Shown here: positions 35,072 to 46,823 of the stretch, piece by piece
Numbering within the stretch: the stretch's first letter is position 1
Layout of the letters: every line of letters begins with the position of its first letter
NCBI GenBank assembly: GCA_907163345.1
Contig: CAJQUN010000009.1
Coordinates: 806,001 to 870,000, forward strand
Direction of reading: 5' to 3'
DNA from: Haberlea rhodopensis
Lineage: Eukaryota; Streptophyta; Magnoliopsida; Lamiales; Gesneriaceae
DNA length: 64,000 bases
Notes under the pieces: model-generated
Databases searched by the model: none
Told to the model about the DNA's origin: nothing
The model's input: only the letters and a program-made list of their open reading frames with translations
Translations under genes and position numbers: made by a program

Positions 35072-36351
35072 CTAGCCTACTGTAACCGTTTTGATATGTC
35101 GTCGTTTCTCCATTGAGCTTTGAATTTGTTCTTTAGCATGCCTTAGAGCATCGAGGACCTCTTTCACAGTAGCATCAAGAACTTCTGGATCAATGGTTTG
35201 ACTCTTCTGTGGCGTATCGATTAGAATCAAGGCCATCGAATTATCAACATTGTCCTGTGAATCTTGATTCTCTTCTTGGTTAAGTCCCTCTTCAATCGAC
35301 GATTCTGTACTGTATGGTAAAAATTTGCATCAGAAAACAATCAGCATTAGTGTCACTGCACCGAATATTACCAAACAGGTTCAATTTTTAGTGGCGCAAA
35401 CACTAAGTTGTGCTTGGAGATGGATTTGAACTCCTCAGTATTATAAATCTCCAAATAATTAAAACAGATTTTAAATTCATGAGTATGAAATTCTTGATTT
35501 GAAGTGACAATGTCATAAAAAGACTAGTTTTTTAGATGAAATTTTATACCAACCTCTGTTTCTCCATGTTTGAGGAATTTTCTGCAGAATTTGGCACAAG
35601 ATCTTCTGAAACTTTTGAAGAAATCGGAATCTGATTCAACCCCATTTCAGTTTCTTGCCCATTGAATCCATTTTTGCTCATATTTTCCGACCCTTTAGGG
35701 AATTTGAAATCCTCCACTGATTCTTTATTTTCACCCTTTTCTTGAATTTCTTTGGCGCTTGAAGAAGCTAATGACGAGACAGAGGAAATGTCACTTCTGT
35801 CCACTAAAATTGACTGCTCTGATTCATCGGAAACATATGATATGTTCTTGGATTCGAGCTTCTTGATCAAGAATCTCAGCTTCCTCTCGGCACTGTCTCT
35901 TGATTTTGCCTCTTGTTTTAGCATGGTTTCCAGTTGAATCAGCTGTGATTTTCAGACATTAATAAAGTTGTAAACTCGGTTGAACTGTAAAAACTTAGCT
36001 TCATCAAAAGATGCATAAAAATGTACAGAGAAGTACCTTGTTTCCTAATAGCTCAGCCTCCTCTTTAGCATTTCTTGAAGCCATTCTCTCTGCAAGCAAT
36101 CTTCCCCTCAAAGAATCCACTGTTCTCACAATATCTCCTCCTTCCATCACTGTCTCCCTGGAAAATAAGATCCCATTTCAAATTAAGGAGGAATATTCAT
36201 AATCATTAAAAAATAAAAACTGCAGTATAATTTTCTTAATCTTAACACAAAAAATCACCTCCATTTCGCATCACCATTATCTCCTCCTCCTGACATAATG
36301 TATTCTTGAACTTTGTGCCTCAAGATTTTTTGTGCATCAGGTGGAATCAAT
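35072..36351 (-). CDS. Plant coiled-coil protein of unknown function, at least four exons
   Basis: Exons 36259-36351, 36037-36157, 35554-35942 and 35072-35309 have GT-AG borders and one continuous frame. If translation starts at the ATG at 36296 (MSGGGDNGDAKW) the product is 261 residues. However, the first exon is open upstream to its acceptor (LIPPDAQKILRHKVQEYI), so a further 5' exon that I could not locate is likely. The protein has ETVMEGGDIVRTVDSLRGRL, then a charged coiled coil (LLAERMASRNAKEEAELL; AKSRDSAERKLRFLIKKLES), a Ser-rich middle with DISSVSSLASSSAKE, and a second helical segment LDATVKEVLDALRHAKEQI near the C-terminus. I recognise the general plant pattern but no named family, and propose no function. 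The frame is intact. Confidence 0.78.
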
Positions 36352-37423
36352 CTGTAGAAAACAAGGAAAACAAATTCGGATACTTTTTGTAATCTCCCAT
36401 TTCAGGCTTAAGCAATTGGGGAAACAGTGAAGAAATTTATAGTAAGTTTATGGGGGAAAAATGAAATATTTTTTAATAAAACTTCTGCTTTGGTATTTGG
36501 GCTCTGGTTTTTGAAACAACAAAGGTGCTAAACTGCGAATGCTGTAATAATTAATAATACATAATAAAACAATTAATTTTTAGGTTGTGTCAGGGTGAAG
36601 CTTTGGACTTTTCCCTGCCCCGACCATGAATGGTTTTCAGGCAAAACCTTCTCTCTCAGTTACTTTACATTAAAGTAGTAACTGTTGTTTACTGGACTTC
36701 TTGTAACTGTTTCTTGGTAAATTCTTACATGGTACAAGCCAAATTTGTTGACCAACACACACAAATATCCAATCATAATTTATCAAACTATAGTCGACAA
36801 GAATTCATGTATATTGATTAATGGAACGAAGCCACGTACGAGAATTTCCCCTGTTTCGTTTATTGTACTTGCACCATTTGTGCCATTTGTTATTTTATTT
36901 CATTCTAAGTACAATCAATTCTATAAATATGTTATATATATTCAATTAAGATAGTACAAAATATTAAATTGCCCATAAGATTAACGGTTTTATAAGGGTA
37001 TAATCTTTAAGGGCATGATGATGATACATATATGATTCTATAAATTTATATATAGGGTGAAGACACATCTAGGAAATGACGGTCCATGTCGACGTCCTAT
37101 CTCTTAAGGGTCCTATATACTTAAGCATATTATCAAAAGACCAGACTAACGTTGTATCCATACAACATTCAAGTATGATTGGCAATGCCCTGATCAGGTA
37201 TAAAGAATTAGCTTATGGGGTTTTTTTGTTGCTTATTCATAGAGCAATATTTCTCATATGCATATATTGTTCAATGCTCTTTGTTTTTTGTAGGACACAT
37301 ATTATTCATTGTACTGAATAGTATATGAATTTTAAATAAATGATATAGTATATTTTTTATTATATCTTGTAATTTATACTATATATAAAGTATTTATGAC
37401 GGTATAATATAAACTATATCGTA

Positions 37424-37454
<31 letters not shown>

Positions 37455-38881
37455 TTTGGAAAATGATATGAATTAACCAATATAATAAGAGGCAAACACT
37501 ATGAATAGTGTTTTGAGTCATGTTTTCATAAAGTAATGAATAGTGATTTTTGGTTGACATTTCTTTTTGTTTTTTTATACGATATATCTCTTTCGTCCAA
37601 TCAGCACCGTCCTCAAACGTCTCTTCGTCTTGCTTTCTCGTTTAACGAGGGGAGCCATTGTCGTTGTCTTTTCATCTTGCTTTTCCCCGATGTGGTGAAA
37701 AATCGCCGCAATTCCCTGTAGGCTTCTTTCAAAAATCGCCTCAAGTGTCCTTCGGGCTTGAAGCTGGTTCCAAATCGGAGCTTCTCTTGGCCATGAAATG
37801 TCTATGTAACGGAAGTCTTGAGGCCCTTTGGTATGCAATGGTTGAAACGTTAAAAGTACGTGTGATTTCACTTTTATATTGCTTGATTTTGGTTTTTAAT
37901 TTCTCTTTGTGAAGGAAAACATGAATGGTTGGGTTTTAACCAGAAGAGGAGATTGTTGAAGTTGCTCCGGTGATGACCAGAGTGGTATCCATCTCCTACG
38001 CTTAGCCCTGTCCTGTAGAAAAATCACTGCCCAAGTCGTGTCTCCGAGCACCGACTCTATTATAGCCATGGCTTCATCCACCGAACAAGAATTCATTTCT
38101 GAATATAAAGCGAATCGGGGAAAAGATGGTCAGTGTAATAGTGATGTATAGTTTTTCCTACCAAATTTTTTGCGCGTGCGTTTATTTTGGACCATATCCT
38201 TTCGTGCTCCATGCTTATCGTACGTTAGTAGCCCACGTCAAATTCCCAATCCCCTAATTTCAGACTGGCAATTTCATCTTCCCAAGTCCCACCCCACACA
38301 AAATTTAGCCTCTAATTTTGAAGCTGCAAATGCAAGAAATATGTTGACTCCTCCTCCGATGGTGACCATGCTTTATCCAAACTCCACCAAAATCTACTTC
38401 AGCCATAACTTTGCTAAGCGCGGGCTTTGAACAACCAACACCTGCTCGAGACTTCATCATACCACACTCTGTCAAATGCACAATCTGAGTTTTGGTGGAT
38501 ATATAAGCAACTACCTTAAAAAATATTGTCTGCATCTTGCCTTTTAAACGTGTTTTTCTCATTAAATAGAGGAAACTTATGTTGAGTACAGTTAAAAAGC
38601 TCTTTTTTATTTTTCTAAAAGAATGTGAAGCAGAAGGCTTGAAATTCACATTCATCTTGATTTTGATATTTTAAACGCTATTAAAATTGTAAAACTTCTA
38701 TATGTTTTTCCTTGTTGTTGAAAAAAACTTCTTCATCCGAATGTGACGAGAAATTTCCAGTATACCTGTACGAGCGTCTCACTACTACATCAACTGATCC
38801 AGTTGATGTTACCATGCGTGAGGTAAGTTCCTACGAAGTTATTGCCTTAATAATTCAATGTTGTTTAATGTTTGCCTCACA
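36352..38881. other. Intergenic; gene-like fragments but nothing identified
   Basis: Contains the unplaced 5' end of the coiled-coil gene and a short TA tract (37425-37451). Gene-like codon patterns lie at 37658-37860 (SKSELLLAMKCLCNGSLEAL, on +) and 38712-38822 (SSECDEKFPVYLYERL ending at a GT donor, on +). These could be captured or decayed exons. No domain was assigned. Confidence 0.4.
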
Positions 38882-39560
38882 TTTCGTGCATCAGTTCACT
38901 GATGCACGAAAATACAATACTGGTGCACTTACTTTGTGTAAATTTTCGTGCATCAGTAGCTGATTTTAATTTTCGTGCATCAGTTCACTGATGCACGAAA
39001 ATACAACACTGATGCACTAACTTTGTGTAAATTTTCGTGCATCAGTAGCTGATTTTAATTTTCGTGCATCAGTTCACTGAGGCACGAAAATACAACACTG
39101 GTGCACTAACTTTTGTAAATTTTCGTGAATCAGTAGTTGATTTTAATTTTCGTGCATCAGTGATGCACGAAAATACAACACTGGTGCACTAACTCTGTGT
39201 AAATTTTCGTGAATCAGTAGCTGATTTTGATTTTCGTGCATCAGTGAACTGATGCACGAAAATACAACACTGGTGCACTAACTGTGTGTAAATTTTCGTG
39301 CATCAGTAGCTGATTTTGATTTTCGTGCATCAGTTCACTGATGCACGAAAATACAACACTGGTGCACTAACTTTGTGTAAATTTTCGTACATCAGTAGCT
39401 GATTTTAATTTTCGTGCATCAGCTCACTGATGCACGAAAATACAACACTGGTGCACTAACTTTGTGTAAATTTTCGTGCATCAGTAGCTGATTTTAATTT
39501 TCATGCATCAGTTACTGATTTTTCGTGCATCAATTACTGATTTTCAATCTTGTCGTGCAC
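38882..39560. repeat. Tandem array, about 88-bp unit, each with an internal palindrome
   Basis: About seven units begin near 38882, 38971, 39060, 39148, 39232, 39321 and 39410, with a degenerate eighth at 39498. Each contains TTTTCGTGCATCAG and its reverse complement CTGATGCACGAAAA around a short loop (TTCA, sometimes absent), followed by TACAACACTGGTGCACTAAC and GCATCAGTAGCTGATTTT. Units are highly similar. No open frame is involved. Confidence 0.95.
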
Positions 39561-39914
39561 CAGTTACTTTAAAAATTTTAGTGCACCAGTTCAATTAATT
39601 TTTCGCAGGGTCATTTTTTTCGTTGCAAGTTTCAGACTGTAAATTCTGAAAATGTGCAAAGAAGCATAGACATCAATGCATAATAACTAAAAAACCATAT
39701 ATATATATATACACTCTTACACACATACACACAAACATACTGGAATTGAAAAAAAAAACTGAAACATAATGATGAAACGAAAAATCGAAGAGATGAAGAG
39801 AAAAAGCTGTAAGAAACCGTAATTGACGAGAGAGATTTACGAGGAGATTTGAATCGCAGTGGTGAAAGATCGAACGAAATGCTGAAAGTAAGAGATTGAA
39901 TTTTTTTTTCAAAT

Positions 39915-40118
39915 GTAACCGGTTCCGGTTCCGAAATCGGTTCCAAACCGGTAGCACCGGAAGCGGTGGTACTACCGGTTTGGATTTAAAAAAACCACCC
40001 CGGACCGGTTCGATACCGGTTCCGGGGCGCACCGGAATCGGTTAGTCCGGTTCCGGTTCCGGTTCCGGACCGGACTAACCGGTCCGGTTTCGGATCGGGT
40101 CCGGATCGACCCGGTCCG
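39915..40118. mobile_element. hAT-like right terminus with CCGG-rich repeats
   Basis: The sequence is dense in ACCGGTTCCGG, GGACCGGACTAACCGG and CGGGTCCGG. It ends GACCCGGTCCGATAAGCACACCC, the counterpart of the right end at 24598. I did not find the matching left end, so it may be truncated or may enclose the array at 38882-39560. Confidence 0.55.
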
Positions 40119-41100
40119 ATAAGCACACCCTACTTGGTTTAGATTAAATAAAATAGGAGATATCTGTAAAACGTTAGTTGTTGGTTAATCTGTATATCTT
40201 TGCTGCTTCATTAGGATGATGATATTATGATTAGATGGCATTTTTATTTTATGGTTTTAGTTATGTTAGTGTTCATACTTGAGAATTGTTTGATGAAAGA
40301 TGTCGTGGGTTTCTATGCATGAAATGATTGCTCTCGTGATAATTTAAATTATCTTTCCATTATTGTTTTGAATGTTTTCATTTTTGTTTCATTGTAATGT
40401 TTGAGTTGTTCTGTGTTAAGAAAATAGTTATTAAAATCCCATAATGATTGCGACTTGGTTCAAGTTTTGGCGAGTTGCAGCTCTTGTGCCTCATTACAAG
40501 CGAAGTTTGGTCTTCTTATTTAATTTAAATTCTCTACCCATCATGTTTAGATTATTGCATCTGAAGTTTGTAATAGTTTTTCAGGTCCTGGGAGGAATGA
40601 ACAAGGGGCATCAGGTAAATTTTTTATTTCTTTGTGCTTGAAGTGTATCCCTTCAGTTAATACGCATGCGCACAGCATCAAATTAACAAAGAATCACGAA
40701 TAATATGATATTTGAAGACTTTGTTAAGGCTACGACAACATTTTGTTTTTACTATTTGATTCCAGAAAGTGAATCAAATGTGATATGTTCTCTGTTCTTG
40801 GTTGGATATTTTTTATCTGAATGAAATGATTCCCAAAAAAAAAAAAACAAGTACAAATGGGGAATTTACATGGTCTTTGAGTACATGGACCATGATTGAT
40901 TAGTCTTGTTGATCATCCTGGAATGAGTTTTTTAAGTGCCACAATTTAGGTGTGAATTTACATGGTCTTTAAGATAACATAGAGCGTCTAATATGCAAGT
41001 CTATTTAATTTAGTCTCAAATCAGGTGCTTCTGATGGAATTTGGAAAAGAAGAGTGACAATCAAAATAATGATTTTCATTTTGCTCTCCTCTTAGTGCTG
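40119..41100. other. Intergenic DNA upstream of the kinase relic
   Basis: No complete gene. Short stretches (TTCAGGTCCTGGGAGGAATG and following, near 40583) look like an exon start with a preceding acceptor, but no family is identified. This could belong to the presumed Helitron cargo. Confidence 0.35.
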
Positions 41101-41346
41101 CATGAGATAGCTTTTGATCGGGCTTCAATACTATCATGTAAATCAAGTGCTTCACCGTGATATCAAAGGTTCTATGCAAAATAAGTATTTAGATTAAATT
41201 CCATTCCCCATATACGGTGCTAAAATTAGGTGTCTCTTGGTAGACAATGAAGGAAACTTGAAGCTTGCAGATTTTGGTCTAGCTCGGTCATTTTAAAGTG
41301 ATCAAAATGCAAATCTTACGAATCGTGTCATTACACTATGGTATAG
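41101..41346 (+). pseudogene. CDKC-like protein kinase fragment (subdomains VIb-VIII)
   Basis: Translation gives LQYYHVNQVLHRDIKGS (catalytic loop with HRD), then, after an interruption of about 60 bp, LLVDNEGNLKLADFGLARSF with the DFG motif, and SDQNANLTNRVITLWYR followed by a GT donor. This closely follows cyclin-dependent kinase C, the plant P-TEFb-type kinase of RNA polymerase II. A TAG at 41108-41110, a TAA after ARSF and the broken DNEG junction abolish function. No other kinase subdomain was found nearby. Its position 420 bp upstream of a Helitron 3' end suggests captured cargo. Confidence 0.8.
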
Positions 41347-41770
41347 GTAAGCTTTGTGGATCTATACCTCCATGTATGACTCAAACTTGGTTAGTTTTTA
41401 AGTTGTCTTATCTTCTCAAGTTTTGTCTTGAAATTTCTTGTTCTTTTCTTTATTCTCACTTATCTATCTAGGGGTTTGGAGGATTTGTGGTTGTTCCCTA
41501 CTTTTAACGGGTTGGTCACGTTTTGCCCAAGCTAGCTTTGAGTTCTTTCCTGTTTCTGATTTCATCAGGCGTATTTCGAAATTTGCAATGTTGTCATGTT
41601 GTACACTATGTTTCCTTTTTCGCCCTTGCTTCTTGTACTATTTGACTTTTTGGTGCAAGCTCCTTTATGATTGTTTCTTTTGTGCTTGATGCTACTGACA
41701 GCCTCGAGCTTATGGATGTTAGATTTCAAGAAAAATGAAACTCGAAAACAGCTTATCGATATTCTGATTA

Positions 41771-41807
41771 CTGGCACCGTGTCTTACACGGTGCCAAGAA
41801 GAACTAG
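41771..41807 (+). mobile_element. Helitron 3' terminus (hairpin plus CTAG)
   Basis: The 10-bp stem TGGCACCGTG (41772-41781)/CACGGTGCCA (41787-41796) with a 5-nt loop is followed by seven bases, CTAG (41804-41807) and a T. It matches the terminus at 1-48. The 5' end was not identified, so the length and cargo of the element are open. Confidence 0.6.
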
Positions 41808-42176
41808 TGTGCCTATAAGAGACTAATATCAACTCCATACATTCCTACTACAAGAAAGTATCAGCCCGACCGGCGATCAATGCAATGTCGAAAGAGAGGT
41901 TATATCCTATAAATATTGAGCACATGGGCGCGTATATATTTTTTGTTATAAACGTATAATCAAAAGTTCCAAGGAATAACGAGGCCAATGTCGGAATGCC
42001 CTCCACATGAAAACCTTGATCTTATTTGGTAACTTTGCCTTCCAAATGATCATCCATTTCCCCTGCTCCAATTGCGTAGAGGTTGACCCATTAGAAGGGA
42101 TTGTGGAAGTTTATATCTGCTAGTACATGTGTATTTCGTAGAACTGAAAACGAACCAATTCATCAACTAACAATAC

Positions 42177-43113
42177 TGTAAGGATTTCGTTCCGCTTTCC
42201 AATCCCGATTGATGCCTGCAATCAAGAAACAAAAGCAATCACAGTATACAATTTCAACTAATAAAACTATAAACTGAAATACAAAGCAAGAGTAAGGAAT
42301 TAGGGCTCAGGTCGAGCTGGGTATCCTTCCAACGTCGTCACCGGGGAACCAAGGTATCGTATCCAAAAGGGGAGACACACACACTGCCCGAAGACCCTGC
42401 CCGAACCCACTGCCCAAGCACACAGCCCGGACACACACACGGCAGACTAGTGCACACAGCACCACTCTCACGGCACACACACACAGCACCCCACTCAGCA
42501 CAAGGAGCACACAACACCCCACTCAGCACAAGGAGCACACAGCACCCCACTCAGCACAAGGAGCACACAGCACCAGCAACGGACTCTCGGCTACACAGCA
42601 CCAAGCCACTCACGGCACAAGCCAGCGCACACAGCACCAAGCCACTCACGGCCACACACACCACAGCGCACACATCACCAACCCAAGCACAAGGCGCACA
42701 CAGCACCAGCCAAGCACAAGGCACACACAGCACCACCCTCGGCTACACAGAGCTCCACTCACAGCACTAGGCGCACACAGCACACACACACGGCCACCCA
42801 CCGCACACACAGTAACGAAAAAAAGGGGGGACGAAAATTGCACTCTGGTTTTTGGGTTTCAGAGGTTGTTAACTCATCATGAACCAAGGCCAACATAAAG
42901 GCACCGAAGGGGAGATGAAGGGGATGGTGCAATTTCCAAGTGAATCGACCAGCCGAAGAGGCACACCAAGGAGAAGCTTCTGGACGCATGGGAGATGAAC
43001 AGAAAGGCTGAGAATAGAAATGGGGGGGGGGGGGGGGCACGGTTTAGGGTAGTAGGGAGAAGGGCCAAAGCCCAATAGAATAATGAATAGGTATTGGGCC
43101 AACAAACCCAACA
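42177..43113 (-). repeat. 3' LTR of Copia A
   Basis: Read on the minus strand it starts TGTTGGGTTTG and ends GAAATCCTTACA. It contains tandem GAGCACACAGCACCCCACTC-type units (about 42480-42580) and a G run of about 17 at 43022-43038 that is much shorter in the other LTR. Confidence 0.95.
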
Positions 43114-43130
43114 AATCTCCACCTTGGCAC
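43114..43130 (-). other. Polypurine tract of Copia A
   Basis: On the minus strand, GCCAAGGTGGAGATT lies directly before the 3' LTR, as expected for plus-strand priming. Confidence 0.8.
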
Positions 43131-43348
43131 AATACCGGCTCCACCTCGACGTAAGGAAAACCCATAGATGACTCATCATCGCCCAAAGGGTCCCCACAAA
43201 GCATTGTGTGGACCAAGTTCTTGTCATAGCACACAGCACAGACAGAGAACGCAGACAATAACCAACACAAAGAGGTTAAAGTCAATAACCGGGGTAACAA
43301 TCATATAACAAGCACACAGCAGTTATACTAATCAAAAATAGTTAACAC

Positions 43349-45217
43349 CTAGTAATCAATCATCAGTATCAAATTTAAAAATTTTAAACATGATTGAAAC
43401 TTAGTACACATATCAGCAGGATAAAACACATAATCACTTAGATTATCACCTACAGATAACAACCATTGAATAACATTCCAAAGCACAAAGCTAGGATTAG
43501 TCATATACCTACTAAAGCAACTAATAGCATAAGCTATACCATGCCAAGTACTAATCAGCAAATACATTAAGCAACTAATAGGATAAGCTATATCATGCAA
43601 AGTATTAACCATCAAATACATTAAGCAACTAATAGCACAAGCTATATCATGCAAATCTTCATGTTCATTTGCAACCAATTCATCATGCACAACATGTTCA
43701 TGTTCAACAACACTACCATGATTTACAGGCATTCAATGAATTTCAGGTTCATTAACATGACGTACACCAGTTAAATGCTCCACCTTGCAAGGAGTATCAC
43801 GAATCACAGAAAGGCATGCAAGACAACACGTCTTTACCAACGCAACCTTTTTCATGCAAATTCTCTAGACCTTTAGAACTTAAATGACCTAATCTCCTAT
43901 GCCTCAGATTAGTCAAGTCATCAGTCACAGAATTCACATTATCATATACAGATTCAGTTTTGCAAACATAAAGATGTCTTTTCTTTTTACCTTTAAAAAC
44001 AACCAAAGAACCCTTTACGATTTTCATAACACCATTTCCCCATCTACCCTCTAGACCACATGATTCTAAACCAGAACAAGACAACAAATTATTGCACAAA
44101 GCAGGAACATGTCTTACATCTTTTAGAGTCATAGAATAACCAGAATCAAATTTCAAATAAACATCACCAATGCCAGCAACTTTACAAAGTTTCTCATTAG
44201 CAATAGAAACAGAACCATTCTCAACTTCTTTATAATTAGAAAACAAATTTCTAAGAGGTGACATGTGATAAGAGCAACCAGAATCAATTAGCCATTCATT
44301 TTCACACACAGTAGATGAATGCACATAATTCACAGAATCACATAAGTCAGTCACCATAAAGACATCACCAGAGTCTTCACCAGATAAAGAAGCATGATTC
44401 ACTTGTTCATTAGATTGGTTATTATTATTTTGATTCTTGTTTTTCTTTTCAGGACAGTCTTTAATAAAATGATCAGGATCACCACAATTAAAGCACCTCC
44501 TATTCTTAGGCCTAGACTTTGATCTTTTCTACTTGTTCTTATCATTATTCTGATTTTGGTTATTATCAGATCTATGATTGTTGTTATACCTATGTTGAGA
44601 CCTACCTCTAACATGCATAACTTCACCAGAGTCTTGCTTACCGCCGTTGTTCACTTTTAAATCTAATTCCTTGCTTTTAAGGCCGTTAATTACAGTATCC
44701 AATGTAACAGAATCCCTACCGTATTTAATGGCGGATTTTACATCACTATAATTCTCAGGAATAGCATTTAAAAGAACAATAGGTGAATAGTCGTCAATGT
44801 TCTTATCTCCTGTCAATTTAATATCTTGAATTAATTTAGTAAACACATCCAAATTCTCATCTACATCTTTGTTCAAGTCTAGCTTGAATCTGAAAAATTT
44901 TTCTAACAAGAAAAGTTTACTCGGCAAAGATTTTTCAGTAAACATTTCTTCTAATTTTTCCCAAAGTTCTCTAGCAGATGATAGTTTAGTTTACCACACT
45001 TCCTGAGCACAGAGTCAGACAAGTTCAAGATAATAGAAGAATAAGCATATTCGTCATCTTCCAGTTTCTTAGCAGTTGTAACGTTCTCAGCCCAATTACC
45101 ATCAATAGCTTTAAATACCTTTTGTTGTATTAAAATTCCTTTCATTTTTTGTTGCCATATAGAAAAATCAGATTTTTCATTAAACGGTTCAAGGTTATAT
45201 CCAGAAATTGAAGCCAT
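43349..45217 (-). pseudogene. gag-protease remnant of Copia A with deleted polymerase
   Basis: Gag starts at ATG 45217 (MASISGYNLEPFNEKSDFSI) and breaks by frameshift near 44955-44970. It continues to 44529, then to a CCHC knuckle (CFNCGDPDHFIKDC). Protease WLIDSGCSYHMSPLRN keeps the DSG triad. GAG-pre-integrase HRRLGHLSSKGLENLH follows. At about 43790 coding jumps to the acidic linker (VEHEHVVHDELVANEHEDLH) and then to the 3' tail. Integrase core, reverse transcriptase and RNase H are missing. The element could move only with proteins supplied elsewhere. Confidence 0.9.
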
Positions 45218-45873
45218 CGCACATAAGCAAGTAGGCACACACAATTTCAACAACCAATCAGCAGAAGCAAGGACCACAAGGCACAAAACACACAATGAAA
45301 GAATTTAACTAAGCTAAGGGAGGAAGAATCGCTATCACCCACAAGATCACAGTACACTCAACGGTGTACGAGCATGGGGCTTCCGATAGAGATTTTCCTA
45401 CGGGTAAGGGACACAATTACACCTAGAAACACGATAGTAAAATGATTAAGGGTTAAATAATCACTTACTACCCAGAGACAAAGCTCTGGGGTGACGAAAC
45501 CACACTGACCGAAACACCGAAGCGCCTGCCCGGAATCTGCCCGAGATTCCAGTAGCTGCCCGAGCTCTCCAGCCCGCTGCCCGAAGCCAACAGCTGCTGC
45601 CCGAGGTCTGCTGCTGCTGCCCGAGGCCCTGCCAAGCACTGCCCGAAACCACCGAGCACTCCAGTCGTTGCCCGAGGTCTGCCCGAAGCCTACTGCTCCT
45701 GCCCGACGTCCTCTGCACACTGCCCGAGGTCTGCCCGAAGCCTACTGCCCCTGCCCGAAGTCCTCTGCCGCTGCCCTAGGTCTGCCCGAACACTGCCCGA
45801 GTCCAAAAGAGCACTGCCCGAGACCAAAACAGCTCTGCCCGAGGTCAACCGAACACTCCACCAGGCACGGAAC
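45218..45873 (-). repeat. Leader of Copia A with CTGCCCGA (TCGGGCAG) repeat array
   Basis: Between PBS and gag, GCCCGA occurs about sixteen times from 45530 to 45845, at spacings near 15-30 bp, on the plus strand. The related element at 57891-58290 lacks this array. The long frames here are repeat artefacts. Confidence 0.9.
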
Positions 45874-45885
45874 GCTCTGATACCA
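45874..45885 (-). other. Primer binding site of Copia A
   Basis: The minus-strand sequence TGGTATCAGAGC is complementary to the 3' end of initiator tRNA-Met. It lies one base inside the 5' LTR. Confidence 0.95.
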
Positions 45886-45886
45886 C

Positions 45887-46818
45887 TGTAAGGATTTCGT
45901 TCCGCTTTCCAATCCCGATTGATGCCTGCAATCAAGAAACAAAAGCAATCACAGTATACAATTTCAACTAATAAAACTATAAACTGAAATACAAAGCAAG
46001 AGTAAGGAATTAGGGCTCAGGTCGAGCTGGGTATCCTTCCAACGTCGTCACCGGGGAACCAAGGTATCGTATCCAAAAGGGGAGACACACACACTGCCCG
46101 AAGACCCTGCCCGAACCCACTGCCCAAGCACACAGCCCGGACACACACACGGCAGACTAGTGCACACAGCACCACTCTCACGGCACACACACACAGCACC
46201 ACACTCAGCACAAGGCACACACAGCACCCCACTCAGCACAAGGAGCACACAGCACCCCACTCAGCACAAGGAGCACACAGCACCAGCAACAGACTCTCGG
46301 CCACACAGCACCAAGCCACTCACGGCCACAAGCCAGCGCACACAGCACCAAGCCACTCACGGCCACACACACCACAGCGCACACAGCACCAACCCAAGCA
46401 CAAGGCGCACACAGCACCAGCCAAGCACAAGGCACACACAGCACCACCCTCGGCTACACAGAGCTCCACTCACAGCACTAGGCGCACACAGCACCACACA
46501 CACGGCCACCCACCGCACACACAGTAACGAAAAAAAGAGGGGACGAAAATTGCACTCTGGTTTTTGGGTTTCAGAGGTTGTTAACTCATCATGAACCAAG
46601 GCCAACATAAAGGCACCGAAGGGGAGATGAAGGGGATGGTGCAATTTCCAAGTGAATCGACCAGCCGAAGAGGCACACCAAGGAGAAGCTTCTGGACGCA
46701 TGGGAGATGAAGAGAAAGGCTGAGAATAGAAATGGGGGGGGGCACGGTTTAGGGTAGTAGGGAGAAGGGTCAAAGCCCAATAGAATAATGAATAGGTATT
46801 GGGCCAACAAACCCAACA
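45887..46818 (-). repeat. 5' LTR of Copia A
   Basis: Nearly identical to 42177-43113. Differences seen are in the CAC-rich tandem units and the G-run length. Confidence 0.95.
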
Positions 46819-46823
46819 AATAC

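Larger units (their letters stand above)
42177..46818 (-). mobile_element. Copia LTR retrotransposon A, internally deleted, TSD AATAC
   Basis: Complete boundaries: LTRs at 42177-43113 and 45887-46818 and a perfect AATAC duplication outside (42172-42176 and 46819-46823). PBS and PPT are adjacent to the LTRs. The interior is only about 2.8 kb: gag, protease and GAG-pre-integrase remain, while most of integrase, reverse transcriptase and RNase H is deleted. The LTRs are nearly identical, indicating recent insertion. It belongs to the same family as the element at 57200. Confidence 0.95.

Noticed and set aside
35752..35937. Plus-strand frame over the coiled-coil gene
   Set aside because: Shadow of the minus-strand exon, which has splice sites and a continuous frame.
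37575..38096. Minus-strand frames suggesting a small gene
   Set aside because: No start context, splice structure or recognised domain. The plus strand has equally gene-like codons, so neither was called.
42307..42843. Cys/Val-rich or His/Thr-rich frames in the LTRs
   Set aside because: Translations of GCACACAGCACC-type tandem repeats, present in both LTRs and in several frames.
45358..45935. Long frames on both strands next to the Copia PBS
   Set aside because: All derive from the CTGCCCGA leader array. No gag similarity.
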